A stretch of 57,789 bases of DNA from CAKSNH01 sp964422725 (GCA_964422725.1 CAYRCC010000010.1:1-57789); one strand, 5' to 3'; counted from the first letter of the stretch, positions 15,771 to 24,665 are shown. Translations and numbers: made by a program. Notes: generated from the letters alone by a model not told the origin.

Positions 15771-16364
15771 TTACTTAGAATACAGCTCGACAATCAAGTG
15801 CTCTTCAACTTCATAGTCGATATCACTTCTGTCAGCCAAAGCAACAACCTTGCCTGTCAGGGTTTCCTTGTTCATATCAAGCCACTTAGGTACAACTCTT
15901 GAGGCGTTAGTTTCAATGATTTCTTTCATTCTTGCTGAGTTTCTGCTCTTTTCCTTAACGGAAATAACTTCACCCGGCTTTACAAGATATGATGGAATGT
16001 CAACCTTCTTGCCGTCAACCGTAATATGACCGTGCGACACAATCTGTCTTGCCTCGCGTCTTGTGTTTGCAAGACCGAGTCTGAATACTACGTTGTCAAG
16101 TCTGCTCTCAAGAATCTGAAGAAGCATTTCACCTGTGATACCTTGTCTTTTAGTAGCCATTACATAGTACTTTCTGAACGGTTTCTCAAGTACGCCGTAA
16201 ATGAACTTAACCTTTTGCTTTTCGTTCAACTGTAAACCATATTCGCTTTGTTTCTTTCTGCCCTGCTTAGGGTTTCTCTTTGTTGATTTGTGAACACCCA
16301 TAACAGCCGGCTCAATACCCAAAGTTTTGCATCTTTTTAAGATAGGTTGCATATTTTTAGCCAT
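15771..16364 (-). CDS. rpsD: 30S ribosomal protein S4
   Basis: Primary 16S rRNA binder that nucleates 30S assembly and lines the mRNA entry site; in many bacteria it is also a translational repressor of its operon. It has 197 residues. The S4 RNA-binding domain begins at RLDNVVFRLG (about 88-97). The N-terminal region has a single Cys (LKRCKTLG), so this is the zinc-free (C-) form. Being inside the alpha operon, rather than alone as in Bacillus, is notable but common in Clostridia. Confidence 0.98.
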   Translation of the reverse strand: MAKNMQPILKRCKTLGIEPAVMGVHKSTKRNPKQGRKKQSEYGLQLNEKQKVKFIYGVLEKPFRKYYVMATKRQGITGEMLLQILESRLDNVVFRLGLANTRREARQIVSHGHITVDGKKVDIPSYLVKPGEVISVKEKSRNSARMKEIIETNASRVVPKWLDMNKETLTGKVVALADRSDIDYEVEEHLIVELYSK

Positions 16365-16402
16365 GCTACTTTTTCCTCCTTACTGATAGTTATTATATAA
16401 AA

Positions 16403-16801
16403 TCAAACTCTTCTTCTCTTTGGCGGTCTGCAGCCGTTGTGAGGAATCGGAGTAACATCTTTAATCATACTCACTTCAAGACCTGCTGCCTGAAGTGCTC
16501 TGATAGCAGCCTCTCTTCCCGCACCCGGTCCTTTAACGTAAACCTCAACAGTTTTCAGACCATGCTCCATTGCTGCTTTTGCAGCTGTTTCAGCGGCAGT
16601 CTGTGCGGCAAACGGTGTGCTCTTTCTTGAACCTCTGAAGCCCAAGCCTCCGGCACTTGCCCATGATAATGCGTTACCGGCTGTATCAGTAATAGTAACT
16701 ATAGTATTATTGAAAGTAGAACGGATATGCGCTGCTCCTCTTTCGATATTCTTTTTGTCACGACGCTTTGTACGCGTTGCTCTTTTTGCTACCTTAGCCA
16801 T
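16403..16801 (-). CDS. rpsK: 30S ribosomal protein S11
   Basis: Platform protein of the small subunit near the E-site mRNA; 132 residues. The signatures are the N-terminal basic stretch, AHIRSTFNNTIVTITD and the C-terminal PHNGCRPPKRRRV. The start is ATG 16801. It lies between rpsM and rpsD with short gaps. Confidence 0.98.
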   Translation of the reverse strand: MAKVAKRATRTKRRDKKNIERGAAHIRSTFNNTIVTITDTAGNALSWASAGGLGFRGSRKSTPFAAQTAAETAAKAAMEHGLKTVEVYVKGPGAGREAAIRALQAAGLEVSMIKDVTPIPHNGCRPPKRRRV

Positions 16802-16819
16802 TCTTAATCAGTCCCTCCC

Positions 16820-17185
16820 TTACTTCTTTTTACCGGCTATTGCTCTTGCAGGACCTTTTCTGGTTCTTGCATTGTTCTTTGTATTCTGACCTCTTACAGG
16901 AAGACCCTTTCTGTGTCTTATACCTCTGTAACAGCCAATTTCCATAAGTCTTTTAATATCAAGAGCAATTTGACGTCTAAGATCACCTTCAACTGTAAGA
17001 CCGTCAACGGCATCTCTGATTTTAGCGACTTCTTCCTCTGTCAAATCTTTAACTCTTGTATCAAAGTTAATACCAGCTTCTGTAAGAATTTTCTGAGATG
17101 TCTTAAGTCCGATACCGTAAATGTAGGTAAGACCGTACTCAACTCTCTTCTCTCTTGGTAAGTCAACACCAGCTATTCTTGCCAT
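16820..17185 (-). CDS. rpsM: 30S ribosomal protein S13
   Basis: Head protein of the small subunit, contacting P-site tRNA and the intersubunit bridges; 121 residues. The helix-two-turn-helix core (YIYGIGLKTSQKIL) and the basic tail GLPVRGQNTKNNARTRKG are clear. I start it at ATG 17185 (MARIAGVDLPR); an open frame extends nine codons upstream but runs through the AGGAGG ribosome-binding site. Confidence 0.98.
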   Translation of the reverse strand: MARIAGVDLPREKRVEYGLTYIYGIGLKTSQKILTEAGINFDTRVKDLTEEEVAKIRDAVDGLTVEGDLRRQIALDIKRLMEIGCYRGIRHRKGLPVRGQNTKNNARTRKGPARAIAGKKK

Positions 17186-17295
17186 ACTGCGTTTACACCT
17201 CCTATTAAACATACGAATAAATAGTTATATACTCTTAAAACAATGTTCAAGCAATATGCAGCCGCGCACTCGAACAAGTTATAAACAAATTGTCA

Positions 17296-17409
17296 TCAAC
17301 CCTGTTTCTGCTTATGCTTAGGGTTTTCGCAAATTACCATGACTTTGCCTTTTCTTTTAATGATTTTGCATTTTTCGCAAATCGGTTTTACTGACGGACG
17401 TACTTTCAC
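17296..17409 (-). CDS. rpmJ: 50S ribosomal protein L36 (zinc type)
   Basis: 37-residue protein starting at GTG 17409, with GGAGG nine bases upstream. It reads MKVRPSVKPICEKCK... and ends PKHKQKQG. The zinc ligands C11, C14, C27 and H32 are all present, so this is the zinc-binding (C+) form. It sits between infA and rpsM, the standard place. Confidence 0.97.
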   Translation of the reverse strand: MKVRPSVKPICEKCKIIKRKGKVMVICENPKHKQKQG

Positions 17410-17434
17410 TTAAATCTACCTCCTACCGCGTCAA

Positions 17435-17653
17435 TTATTTAGATCTCCACGTTATTCTGCCGCGAGTTAAATCGTAAGGCGACATCTCTATAGTCACCTT
17501 ATCACCCGGAAGAATTTTAATGAAGTTCATTCTAAGCTTGCCTGAAATGTGAGCCAAAATCTGATGACCGTTTTCAAGCTCGACCTTAAACATCGCATTC
17601 GGTAAGGTTTCTACAACCGTACCTTCCAATTCCAAAACATCATCTTTTGCCAA
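17435..17653 (-). CDS. infA: Translation initiation factor IF-1
   Basis: 72-residue single OB-fold (S1-like) protein that binds the 30S A site and aids IF-2 and IF-3 during initiation. The recognisable segments are MFKVELENGHQILAHISGK and RGRITWR. The start is ATG 17653. It is co-transcribed with the ribosomal genes. Confidence 0.98.
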   Translation of the reverse strand: MAKDDVLELEGTVVETLPNAMFKVELENGHQILAHISGKLRMNFIKILPGDKVTIEMSPYDLTRGRITWRSK

Positions 17654-17689
17654 AGAAATCCCTCCTCACTAACTACTGCCGAATTTACT

Positions 17690-17959
17690 TTAACAAGTAA
17701 TATTCCTAAATTCCCCGATTGCCTTGCGCAACTCGGAATCAGTAACCTTGCCTACGTTCTTCATTTCTTCGGATATTTTCTCCGAAACATAATTAGTTTT
17801 TTGCAGATGTTTCATTTTCTTTTTCTTCGGCCTCTCCGCTTTTCTCAAATCTCCGTTTGCCAGCATTGCATACTCACCTTCAAGACCTATAACAATGAAC
17901 CAATCGCCTTTGTCGCGCCCTGCTTTTGAAATCACAACGCTCCCGATACGAATTTCCAT
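17690..17959 (-). CDS. KOW-domain RNA-binding protein
   Basis: 89-residue protein with an N-terminal KOW motif (IGSVVISKAGRDKGDWFIV, about residues 5-23), related to the L14e/L27e fold. It is followed by a lysine-rich linker (RPKKKKMKHLQ) and a helical tail. Its place between map and infA is conserved in Clostridia, which ties it to translation or ribosome assembly, but its exact role is not established. The start is ATG 17959. It is not a standard ribosomal protein of E. coli. Confidence 0.88.
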   Translation of the reverse strand: MEIRIGSVVISKAGRDKGDWFIVIGLEGEYAMLANGDLRKAERPKKKKMKHLQKTNYVSEKISEEMKNVGKVTDSELRKAIGEFRNITC

Positions 17960-17978
17960 ATAGCCACTCCTTATCCTT

Positions 17979-18725
17979 TTAAAGAGTCAGAATTTCACAT
18001 TCATTCGGAGTTATTAGCACAGTATTTTCATAATGCGCCGATAAGCTTCCGTCTGCCGAAACAACAGTCCAGTCGTCTTCAAGTACCAGTACCTCATGAC
18101 CTCCCGCATTAACCATAGGTTCAATTGCAAGAGTCATACCGGCTGCCAGTTTAACGCCTCTGCCCTTATGCCCGAAATTCGGAACGCTCGGGTCCTCATG
18201 CAGATTCTTTCCGATTCCGTGACCTACCAAGTCACGCACAACCGAAAAACCGTTTTTCTCGACATACTCCTGGATTGTTGCCGAAACATCTCCTAATTTG
18301 TTGCCATGCACGGCATACTTTATACCTTTAAAAAAGCTTTCTTTTGTAACATCAATCAAACGCTGAGCCTCTTCGGAAATCTTTCCTACCGCAAACGTTC
18401 TTGCGGCATCGCCGTGGTAACCTTTGATACACGCGCCGACATCAATGCTGATAATGTCACCCTCCTCAAGAATATCCTTTTTACTCGGAATCCCATGCAC
18501 TACCTTTTCGTTTTTTGATGAACATATGCTTTTCGGAAACCCGCCATAGTTAAGAAAGGACGGAGTCGCTCCCTTTGAGGTGAAGAACCTGTGCGCAATG
18601 CGATCAAGTTCCTCGGTACTCACGCCCGGCTTTATGTGCTGTTCGAGTAATTTCAAAGCATCACCTGTGATTTTGCCCGCCAGACGCATCTTTTCAATTT
18701 CAGATTTCGATTTTATCGTTATCAT
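17979..18725 (-). CDS. map: Type I methionine aminopeptidase
   Basis: Removes the initiator methionine from nascent proteins; two-metal enzyme of 248 residues. The metal ligands are visible in order: Asp in SIDVGACIKG, Asp in YHGDAARTF, His in LVGHGIGKNLHED, Glu in AIEPMV and Glu in HYENTVLIT. The start is ATG 18725, four bases after the adk stop, preceded by AGAGG. A longer frame into adk lacks a ribosome-binding site. The secY-adk-map order is the usual Gram-positive one. Confidence 0.97.
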   Translation of the reverse strand: MITIKSKSEIEKMRLAGKITGDALKLLEQHIKPGVSTEELDRIAHRFFTSKGATPSFLNYGGFPKSICSSKNEKVVHGIPSKKDILEEGDIISIDVGACIKGYHGDAARTFAVGKISEEAQRLIDVTKESFFKGIKYAVHGNKLGDVSATIQEYVEKNGFSVVRDLVGHGIGKNLHEDPSVPNFGHKGRGVKLAAGMTLAIEPMVNAGGHEVLVLEDDWTVVSADGSLSAHYENTVLITPNECEILTL

Positions 18726-18729
18726 CTGA

Positions 18730-19368
18730 TTACCTCTCCTCAATTCCAAGAATCTCTAACACTTCTTTAGCAGTATCCTCAATTTTTTCCTTACCATGTG
18801 CGATAACAACTTTTCCCTGCTGCATATAATATGCTTTGATAGGTTCTGTTTGCTCGTGATAAACCTCAAGACGTTTCCTTATTGTCGCCTCATTGTCGTC
18901 CGCACGGCAAATCAAATCCCCACCGCACTTATCACATTTACCATCGGCCGCAGGCGGATTGAATAAGATATGATACGGCTCTGCGCATTTACTGCACTCG
19001 CGTCTGCCCGACAGTCTTTCAACTATCACCTCATCATCAACGTCAAGCGTAACCACCTTGTCGATTTCAAGGTTTTTGTCAAGCACCTCTGCCTGATTGA
19101 CCGTACGCGGAAAACCGTCAAGTATAAAGCCTTTTTCGCAATCGCTCTTATTCAGTCTTTCTTTAACAAGCGAAACCACCAATTCGTCCGGAACCAGCTG
19201 ACCTTTATCCAGATAAACCTTAGCTTCCTTGCCCAATGGTGTGTTTTCCTTGACAGCCGCTCTCAGCATCGCGCCTGTCGAAATGGTTATAATACCTAGT
19301 TTTTCCGATAAAATACTTGCTTGAGTCCCTTTTCCGGCACCCGGAGGTCCCATTATAATCAATTTCAT
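18730..19368 (-). CDS. adk: Adenylate kinase (zinc LID)
   Basis: Interconverts ATP + AMP and 2 ADP; 212 residues, long form. The P-loop GPPGAGKGT is at residues 7-15, and FILDGFPRT is the AMP-site motif. The LID domain holds CSKC and CDKC, the four-cysteine zinc site typical of Gram-positive enzymes. I start it at ATG 19368, nine bases after AAAGG; the in-frame TTG two codons earlier is too close to that site. Confidence 0.97.
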   Translation of the reverse strand: MKLIIMGPPGAGKGTQASILSEKLGIITISTGAMLRAAVKENTPLGKEAKVYLDKGQLVPDELVVSLVKERLNKSDCEKGFILDGFPRTVNQAEVLDKNLEIDKVVTLDVDDEVIVERLSGRRECSKCAEPYHILFNPPAADGKCDKCGGDLICRADDNEATIRKRLEVYHEQTEPIKAYYMQQGKVVIAHGKEKIEDTAKEVLEILGIEER

Positions 19369-19547
19369 ATACAAGTACCTTTTTATTCTCTTTCCGACTC
19401 ACATATACCGGAACTTGTAATCCCGATATCACACTTATGTTGTTTGTATCATAATCAATCGTGAGTCTAATAAAACAGTCAAATGATACTAAAATCGCAA
19501 CATAAATCAATTTGTAAGCTTCAACCATTTTATCCGGTATCCCAACC

Positions 19548-19571
19548 GGCAAAACGTTTTCACGTTTTGCC
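19548..19571 (-). other. GAAA-capped hairpin between secY and adk
   Basis: Minus-strand stem GGCAAAACGT (19562-19571)/ACGTTTTGCC (19548-19557), closed by a GNRA tetraloop GAAA. No T-tract follows. It lies 18 bp past the secY stop in a 221-bp gap before adk, the largest gap inside this operon. It may be an RNA-processing or stability element. The rest of the gap shows nothing. Confidence 0.6.
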
Positions 19572-19589
19572 CGGCAGAACACTCGCCTT

Positions 19590-20924
19590 TTATTCCAAAA
19601 ATCCCTTGTAATGACGCATAGTCATCTGAGATTCAATCTGTCTTACGGTTTCAAGTGCAACACCTTCCATAATCAGAAGTGATGTACCGCCTATTTGTAT
19701 ACTCGAAATACCGCACAGAGCACCTACCACAATAGGCATAATGGCAATTACACCAAGAAACGCCGCACCTACCAAGTTGATTCTTGATGAGCACTTTGTA
19801 ATATAATCGCTTGTCGGTTTACCCGGTCTGATACCCGGAATAAATCCGCCGTTCTTCTTCATACTGTTTGCCATTTCAATCGGATTGAACTGAATAGCCG
19901 TATAGAAGTATGTGAAGAATATAATAAGCAAAAAGTAGAGTACACTGTAAACAATATCCGTCCATACAGGAGCACCGCTTGACGAGTTTGCCTGAAGCAT
20001 ACTCAAAAGTATATATCCTATACCCTGAGTCGGCATATTTCCGCCCGATACCAATCTTACGATTGTAGCCGGAAACGCCATAATGCTTGATGCAAAGATT
20101 ATCGGCATAACACCTGCCATAACAACCTTAATCGGAATGTGTGTATTCTGACCGCCGTACATCTTTCTGCCCACAACGCGCTTTGCGTACTGAACAGGAA
20201 TACGTCTTTCGGCACCGTCAAAGAATACTACAAACGTGATTGCCGCAACCGCAACAATCAATACCAGCGCAATAACTATAATTCCCTTAACCGTAATTCC
20301 GCCTTGGATAAACTGCTTGTAAAGCGCATATCCGCCGTACGGAATTCTTGAAACGATACCGGCAAAGATAATCATCGAAACGCCGTTTCCAAGACCCTTT
20401 TCTGTAATCAGCTCGCCCAGCCATACGATAAACGCAGTGCCGGCGGTAAATGTCAATACAATTGTGAAAAATCCTATTGCATCCCATCTTACAGTTTCCA
20501 AACCGCTCTGAACACCCATATTATGAAGTGTTACATACAGTCCCGCACCTTGAACAAACGCAAGTGCAATACCAAGGTATCTTGTAATCTTGTTAATCAT
20601 TTTTCTGCCTTCGACGCCCTCTTTCGCAAGACGCTCAAGCGCAGGAATTGCGACAGTCAAAAGCTGAACGATAATTGACGCATTGATGTACGGAGATACA
20701 CCCATTGCCATAACTGTAGCATTCGAGAACGCACCGCCCGTAAACACATCAAACAGTGCGAATAAGTCTGTGCCGTCACCCAAAAATGCCTTCATAGCAT
20801 TTGAATCCAAGAATGGCACAGGAATATGTGCGCCAAATCTAAATATTATAAGCATAAATAATGTAAATAGTATTCGGCGTCTTAAATCAGGGATTGTGAA
20901 CGCTTTCTTAATAGTAGAGAACAC
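19590..20924 (-). CDS. secY: Protein translocase subunit SecY
   Basis: Channel of the Sec translocon, ten transmembrane helices, 444 residues. Signatures are the plug and helix-2 region (VTVMAMGVSPYINASIIVQ, after a TVMAMG-like segment) and the C-terminal cytoplasmic loop with PGKPTSDYITKCSSRIN. The start is GTG 20924, only two bases after the rplO stop; its ribosome-binding site GAGGTG lies within the end of rplO, so the genes are translationally coupled. Confidence 0.98.
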   Translation of the reverse strand: MFSTIKKAFTIPDLRRRILFTLFMLIIFRFGAHIPVPFLDSNAMKAFLGDGTDLFALFDVFTGGAFSNATVMAMGVSPYINASIIVQLLTVAIPALERLAKEGVEGRKMINKITRYLGIALAFVQGAGLYVTLHNMGVQSGLETVRWDAIGFFTIVLTFTAGTAFIVWLGELITEKGLGNGVSMIIFAGIVSRIPYGGYALYKQFIQGGITVKGIIVIALVLIVAVAAITFVVFFDGAERRIPVQYAKRVVGRKMYGGQNTHIPIKVVMAGVMPIIFASSIMAFPATIVRLVSGGNMPTQGIGYILLSMLQANSSSGAPVWTDIVYSVLYFLLIIFFTYFYTAIQFNPIEMANSMKKNGGFIPGIRPGKPTSDYITKCSSRINLVGAAFLGVIAIMPIVVGALCGISSIQIGGTSLLIMEGVALETVRQIESQMTMRHYKGFLE

Positions 20925-20926
20925 TA

Positions 20927-21367
20927 TTACATCACCTCGGCCTTTCCGCCTGCCTTTTCAATCTTTTCCTTGGCAGAAGCTGTGTATTTAGCAACCTTTA
21001 CGTCAAGCTTCTTTGTAAGCTCGCCACGGCCCAAAATCTTTACGCCGTCCGCAATCTTGCTGATGACACCTTCTTTTTTCAATAATTCTGCTGTAACCTC
21101 TGTGCCGTTCTCAAACTTCTCAAGAACCTCAACATTAATCGTTACATATTCTTTAGCAAAAATGTTTTTGAAACCACGCTTTGGCAAACGTCTGTACAAA
21201 GGCATCTGACCGCCCTCAAAACCCGGTCTTACTCCGCCGCCCGAACGTGCGTTCTGACCTTTATGACCTTTACCCGAAGTCTTACCTGTTCCCGAACCGA
21301 TACCGCGGCCTACTCTTTTGCGAGTAAACTTAGAGCCTTCTGCCGGTTGTAGTTCATCAAGTCTCAT
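20927..21367 (-). CDS. rplO: 50S ribosomal protein L15
   Basis: Late-assembling 23S rRNA binder, 146 residues. The basic N-terminal extension contains RVGRGIGSGTGKTSGKGHKG and the Gly-rich loop ARSGGGVRPGFEGGQMPL. I start it at ATG 21367 (MRLDELQPAEGS), preceded by GGAGGTG; upstream in-frame codons run into the rpmD gap. Confidence 0.97.
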   Translation of the reverse strand: MRLDELQPAEGSKFTRKRVGRGIGSGTGKTSGKGHKGQNARSGGGVRPGFEGGQMPLYRRLPKRGFKNIFAKEYVTINVEVLEKFENGTEVTAELLKKEGVISKIADGVKILGRGELTKKLDVKVAKYTASAKEKIEKAGGKAEVM

Positions 21368-21395
21368 TTGCTGCACCTCCTTTTTTTGTTGTCTG

Positions 21396-21575
21396 TTAGT
21401 TCTCCTCAACTTCTACAAGATGAGAAACTTTCTTAATCATACCTCTGATTTGAGGAGTGTCATTGTGTTCAACAACACTTCTGATTTTTCTGAGTCCCAA
21501 AGCTTCAACCGTTGCAATCTGGTCTTTCTTGCAGCCGATTGTGCTCTTTACCAATTTAACTGTAAGTTTAGCCAT
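21396..21575 (-). CDS. rpmD: 50S ribosomal protein L30
   Basis: 59-residue protein reading MAKLTVKLVKSTIGCKKDQ... and ending VSHLVEVEEN. The KSTIG and LGLRKI segments are the L30 signature. The start is ATG 21575. It lies between rpsE and rplO as expected for the spc operon. Confidence 0.96.
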   Translation of the reverse strand: MAKLTVKLVKSTIGCKKDQIATVEALGLRKIRSVVEHNDTPQIRGMIKKVSHLVEVEEN

Positions 21576-21589
21576 CTTAGTTTTCCTCC

Positions 21590-22093
21590 TTAGCCGCGAA
21601 TTTGTTCTACGGTCTTACCGCGGAGTTTAGCTACCTCTTCAGCTTCTTTCAAGCCTGCCAAACCGGCGATAGTAGCATTTACTACATTTCTCTTGTTGTT
21701 TGAACGCAAACATTTCGTTCTGATATCCTTGATACCGGCAAGCTCGATAACCGCACGAGCAGCGCCGCCGGCGATAACACCTGTACCTTGTTTTGCAGGC
21801 TTTAACAATACTCTGCCGGCACCGAATTCACCGATTGTTTCGTGAGGGATTGTTGTGCCAACCATCGGAACTGTAATCATATTCTTCTTGGCATCTTCAA
21901 TACCCTTTCTGATTGCGTCAGGAATTTCAGCCGCTTTACCCATACCGCAGCCAACGTGACCTGCGCCGTCGCCAACTACAACAAGAGCACTGAATCTGAA
22001 CGTTCTACCGCCCTTAACAACCTTGGCAACACGATTTATTGTAACAACCTTCTCTTGAATATCAAGAGTTGATGCATCTATTCTTTCAGCCAC
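21590..22093 (-). CDS. rpsE: 30S ribosomal protein S5
   Basis: Small-subunit protein affecting decoding fidelity and helicase activity at the mRNA entrance; 167 residues. The double-stranded RNA-binding-like N-terminal domain includes VVKGGRTFRFSALVVVGDG. The C-terminal domain has AGGAARAVIELAGI and SNNKRNVVNAT. The start is ATG 22093. Confidence 0.98.
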   Translation of the reverse strand: MAERIDASTLDIQEKVVTINRVAKVVKGGRTFRFSALVVVGDGAGHVGCGMGKAAEIPDAIRKGIEDAKKNMITVPMVGTTIPHETIGEFGAGRVLLKPAKQGTGVIAGGAARAVIELAGIKDIRTKCLRSNNKRNVVNATIAGLAGLKEAEEVAKLRGKTVEQIRG

Positions 22094-22109
22094 AAATACT
22101 ACCTCCTTC

Positions 22110-22472
22110 TTAGAATTCTAAGCCGCCCTCTCTTGCACCTTCCGCAAGAGCTGCAACTCTACCGTGGTAAACGTATCCGCCTCTGTCGAATACTACTGTC
22201 TTTATACCTTTTTCAATTGCACGCTTTGCAACCAATTCACCAACAGCCTTTGCGCCTTCGCAGTTACCGTTGATTTTGCCGCCGAACTCTTTGTCAAGAG
22301 ATGATGCGCTAACAAGAGTAGTCCCTGTTGTATCATCAATAATCTGTGCATAGATGTTGGTCAGGCTTCTGAAAACGTTCAAACGAGGTCTCTCCGCTGT
22401 TCCGGAGATGTTCTTTCTTACACGTTTGTGTCTTCTAAGTCTTGCAACATTGCTGCTTACCTTTTTAACCAT
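22110..22472 (-). CDS. rplR: 50S ribosomal protein L18
   Basis: 5S rRNA binder, part of the central protuberance; 120 residues. The motif RPRLNVFRSLTNIYAQIIDD and the C-terminal FDRGGYVYHGRVAALAEGAR are diagnostic. The start is ATG 22472. Confidence 0.98.
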   Translation of the reverse strand: MVKKVSSNVARLRRHKRVRKNISGTAERPRLNVFRSLTNIYAQIIDDTTGTTLVSASSLDKEFGGKINGNCEGAKAVGELVAKRAIEKGIKTVVFDRGGYVYHGRVAALAEGAREGGLEF

Positions 22473-22488
22473 TTAGAACACTCCTTTC

Positions 22489-23037
22489 TTATTTCTTCTT
22501 ACCGCCGGTCTTACCTTCCTTACGTCTGATAACCTCGTCGATATATTTAATACCCTTACCCTTATACGGTTCAGGCAGTCTGTACTCTCTGATTTTTGCG
22601 GCAGTTGCGCCTACGTCCTCTTTGTTTGCACCCTTAACAAGAATTTTGTTAGGAGCCGGAACCTCAAGCGTAACACCTTCCATTGCTTCGTACTCAACCG
22701 GATGTGAGTAACCGAGAGTTAGTACCAATTTTTTACCCTGCATTTGTGCTCTGTAACCGACACCGTTAATCTCAAGCTCCTTTGTGAAGCCGTCTGTCAC
22801 ACCTACAACCATATTGTTGATAAGTGTACGTGTCAATCCATGCAATGCTTTGTGATTTTTCTCTTCCGACGGACGCTCTACAGTGATAACACCGCCGTCA
22901 ACCTTTATAATCATATCAGGATGAAGCTTACGGCTGAGTGTTCCCTTAGGACCCTTTACCGTCACTTCATTGTCATTACCAACTTTAACATCAACACCTG
23001 CCGGCACTGTGATAGGTAATTTACCGATTCTTGACAT
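22489..23037 (-). CDS. rplF: 50S ribosomal protein L6
   Basis: Protein at the base of the L7/L12 stalk near the sarcin-ricin loop; 182 residues in two repeated domains. The N-terminus MSRIGKLPITVPAGVDV and the C-terminal signature PEPYKGKGIKY are clear. The start is ATG 23037. Confidence 0.98.
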   Translation of the reverse strand: MSRIGKLPITVPAGVDVKVGNDNEVTVKGPKGTLSRKLHPDMIIKVDGGVITVERPSEEKNHKALHGLTRTLINNMVVGVTDGFTKELEINGVGYRAQMQGKKLVLTLGYSHPVEYEAMEGVTLEVPAPNKILVKGANKEDVGATAAKIREYRLPEPYKGKGIKYIDEVIRRKEGKTGGKKK

Positions 23038-23071
23038 TGTATAGACACCTCCTTGAGTTGTGCGCCGAGTC

Positions 23072-23470
23072 TTACCAAATGAATGCTAAAACTTCGCCGC
23101 CAATATTTTCTTTTCTAGCTTTCTTATCAGTCATAACGCCCTTAGATGTTGAAATAATAGCGATGCCCAAGCCCTTCAATACTCTAGGCAATTCCTCAGC
23201 ACCCGCATAAATTCTAAGACCCGGCTTTGAAACTCTCTTCAAACCGCTGATAACCTTTTCTTTGCTAGGACCGTATTTCAAAGCAATTCTGATTACACCT
23301 TGCTTGTTATCTTCGATAACCTGATAATTTTTGATATAGCCTTCCTCGCTGAGAATTTCAGCAATAGCCTTCTTCATTTTTGAAGCCGGAATATCAACAG
23401 TTTCGTGTTTTGCTGAGTTTGCGTTTCTGATACGAGTAAGCATATCTGCGATAGGATCAGTTATTTGCAT
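23072..23470 (-). CDS. rpsH: 30S ribosomal protein S8
   Basis: Central-domain 16S rRNA binder, 132 residues; the homologue in E. coli represses spc-operon translation. It starts MQITDPIADMLTRIRNA at ATG 23470, preceded by GGAGGT; an in-frame extension upstream crosses that site and is rejected. The C-terminal STSKGVMTDKKAR is the S8 signature. Confidence 0.98.
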   Translation of the reverse strand: MQITDPIADMLTRIRNANSAKHETVDIPASKMKKAIAEILSEEGYIKNYQVIEDNKQGVIRIALKYGPSKEKVISGLKRVSKPGLRIYAGAEELPRVLKGLGIAIISTSKGVMTDKKARKENIGGEVLAFIW

Positions 23471-23552
23471 TATTTTACCTCCTTCCATTCTTCCTTTTCG
23501 GAAAAACGAGTTCTCATTCTATCTGTAATACTAACTTAATAGCAGCTTGTTT

Positions 23553-23738
23553 TTACCAGCTTGCTTTTCTTACTCCCGGAATCTGACCCTTGTATGCCAA
23601 TTCTCTGAAGCAGATACGGCAGATGCCGAACTTTCTGAGATAAGCGTGAGGTCTGCCGCAGATTTTACATCTGTTGTAAGCCTGTGTGCTGTATTTCGGA
23701 GCCGCTTGTTGTTTTAATACCATGGATTTTCTTGCCAT
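23553..23738 (-). CDS. rpsN: 30S ribosomal protein S14 type Z
   Basis: 61-residue zinc-binding S14. The ligands are the CKIC pair at residues 24-27 and the CRIC pair at 40-43. The short zinc form, and not the 89-residue zinc-free form, is encoded inside the operon, as in most Gram-positive bacteria. The start is ATG 23738. Confidence 0.98.
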   Translation of the reverse strand: MARKSMVLKQQAAPKYSTQAYNRCKICGRPHAYLRKFGICRICFRELAYKGQIPGVRKASW

Positions 23739-23755
23739 TTTTGTCCCTCCTTCTG

Positions 23756-24298
23756 TTAGCTGCGAACGAACGGCGCACCCATAAGTGTCAACAACTCACG
23801 AGCCTCTTCGTCTGTGTTTGCGGTTGTAACAAAAATAATATCCATACCTCTGATTTTATCAATCTTATCGTAATCAATTTCAGGGAAGATAAGCTGTTCC
23901 TTGATACCCAAAGAATAGTTACCTCTGCCGTCGAAAGCGTTAGGATTGATACCTCTGAAGTCACGTACACGAGGCAGTGCCACGTTAAACAATCTATCCA
24001 AGAACTCATACATTTTATCAGCTCTCAAAGTTACTTTACAGCCGATGTTCATACCTTCTCTGAGCTTAAAGTTTGCAACTGACTTTCTTGCCTTTGTAAC
24101 AATAGGCTGCTGACCTGTAATAGTCGCCAAATCGTTCATTGCAGCTTCGATAGCTTTTGGGTTATCTCTTGCCTCACCCATACCGATGTTGATAACTATT
24201 TTATCAAGCTTCGGGATTTGCATAGGACTCTTATAGCCGAATTTCTGCATAAGAGCCGGAGCTACTTCGCTTTTATATTTTTCTTGCATTCTGGTCAT
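23756..24298 (-). CDS. rplE: 50S ribosomal protein L5
   Basis: Binds 5S rRNA and contacts P-site tRNA and S13; 180 residues. The conserved segments are LDKIVINIGMGEA and PNAFDGRGNYSLGIKEQ. The start is ATG 24298, with GGAGGT about twelve bases upstream; the ATG four codons later is an alternative but lies farther from the site. Confidence 0.97.
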   Translation of the reverse strand: MTRMQEKYKSEVAPALMQKFGYKSPMQIPKLDKIVINIGMGEARDNPKAIEAAMNDLATITGQQPIVTKARKSVANFKLREGMNIGCKVTLRADKMYEFLDRLFNVALPRVRDFRGINPNAFDGRGNYSLGIKEQLIFPEIDYDKIDKIRGMDIIFVTTANTDEEARELLTLMGAPFVRS

Positions 24299-24326
24299 CG
24301 TATGAATTTACCTCCTCTCGATAATA

Positions 24327-24650
24327 TTAGTCGTTAAATACTTCTTGACACTTCTTGCAGTATCTAACCTTTGAACCGTCCTCAAGCACTTTGATACCGG
24401 TTCTTGCCGGTTTGTTGCACTTTGAGCAAACTCGCATAACTTTTGATGCATAGATAGGAGTTTCTATATGAATTATTCCGCTCTCCTGTCCCTGCATACG
24501 AGCCTTCTGGTGTTTGTGAGCAACAGCAACGCCCTCAACTATTACCTTGCCCTCTGCCGGCATAGCTGTCAAGACTTTACCCTGCTTACCTTTATCCTTA
24601 CCCGACAATACCTGAACCATATCGCCGCGCTTAACATGCATTTTTTTCAT
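24327..24650 (-). CDS. rplX: 50S ribosomal protein L24
   Basis: Assembly initiator binding the 5' end of 23S rRNA; 107 residues. The KOW motif DMVQVLSGKDKGKQGKV occupies about residues 10-26. The C-terminal half carries CSKC and CKKC pairs that look like a zinc knuckle. The start is ATG 24650, with GGAGGT upstream. Confidence 0.97.
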   Translation of the reverse strand: MKKMHVKRGDMVQVLSGKDKGKQGKVLTAMPAEGKVIVEGVAVAHKHQKARMQGQESGIIHIETPIYASKVMRVCSKCNKPARTGIKVLEDGSKVRYCKKCQEVFND

Positions 24651-24665
24651 TTCACTGCCACCTCC

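Noticed and set aside
19220..19582. Open frame spanning the secY-adk gap into adk
   Set aside because: It overlaps adk in another frame with no ribosome-binding site and no recognisable domain.
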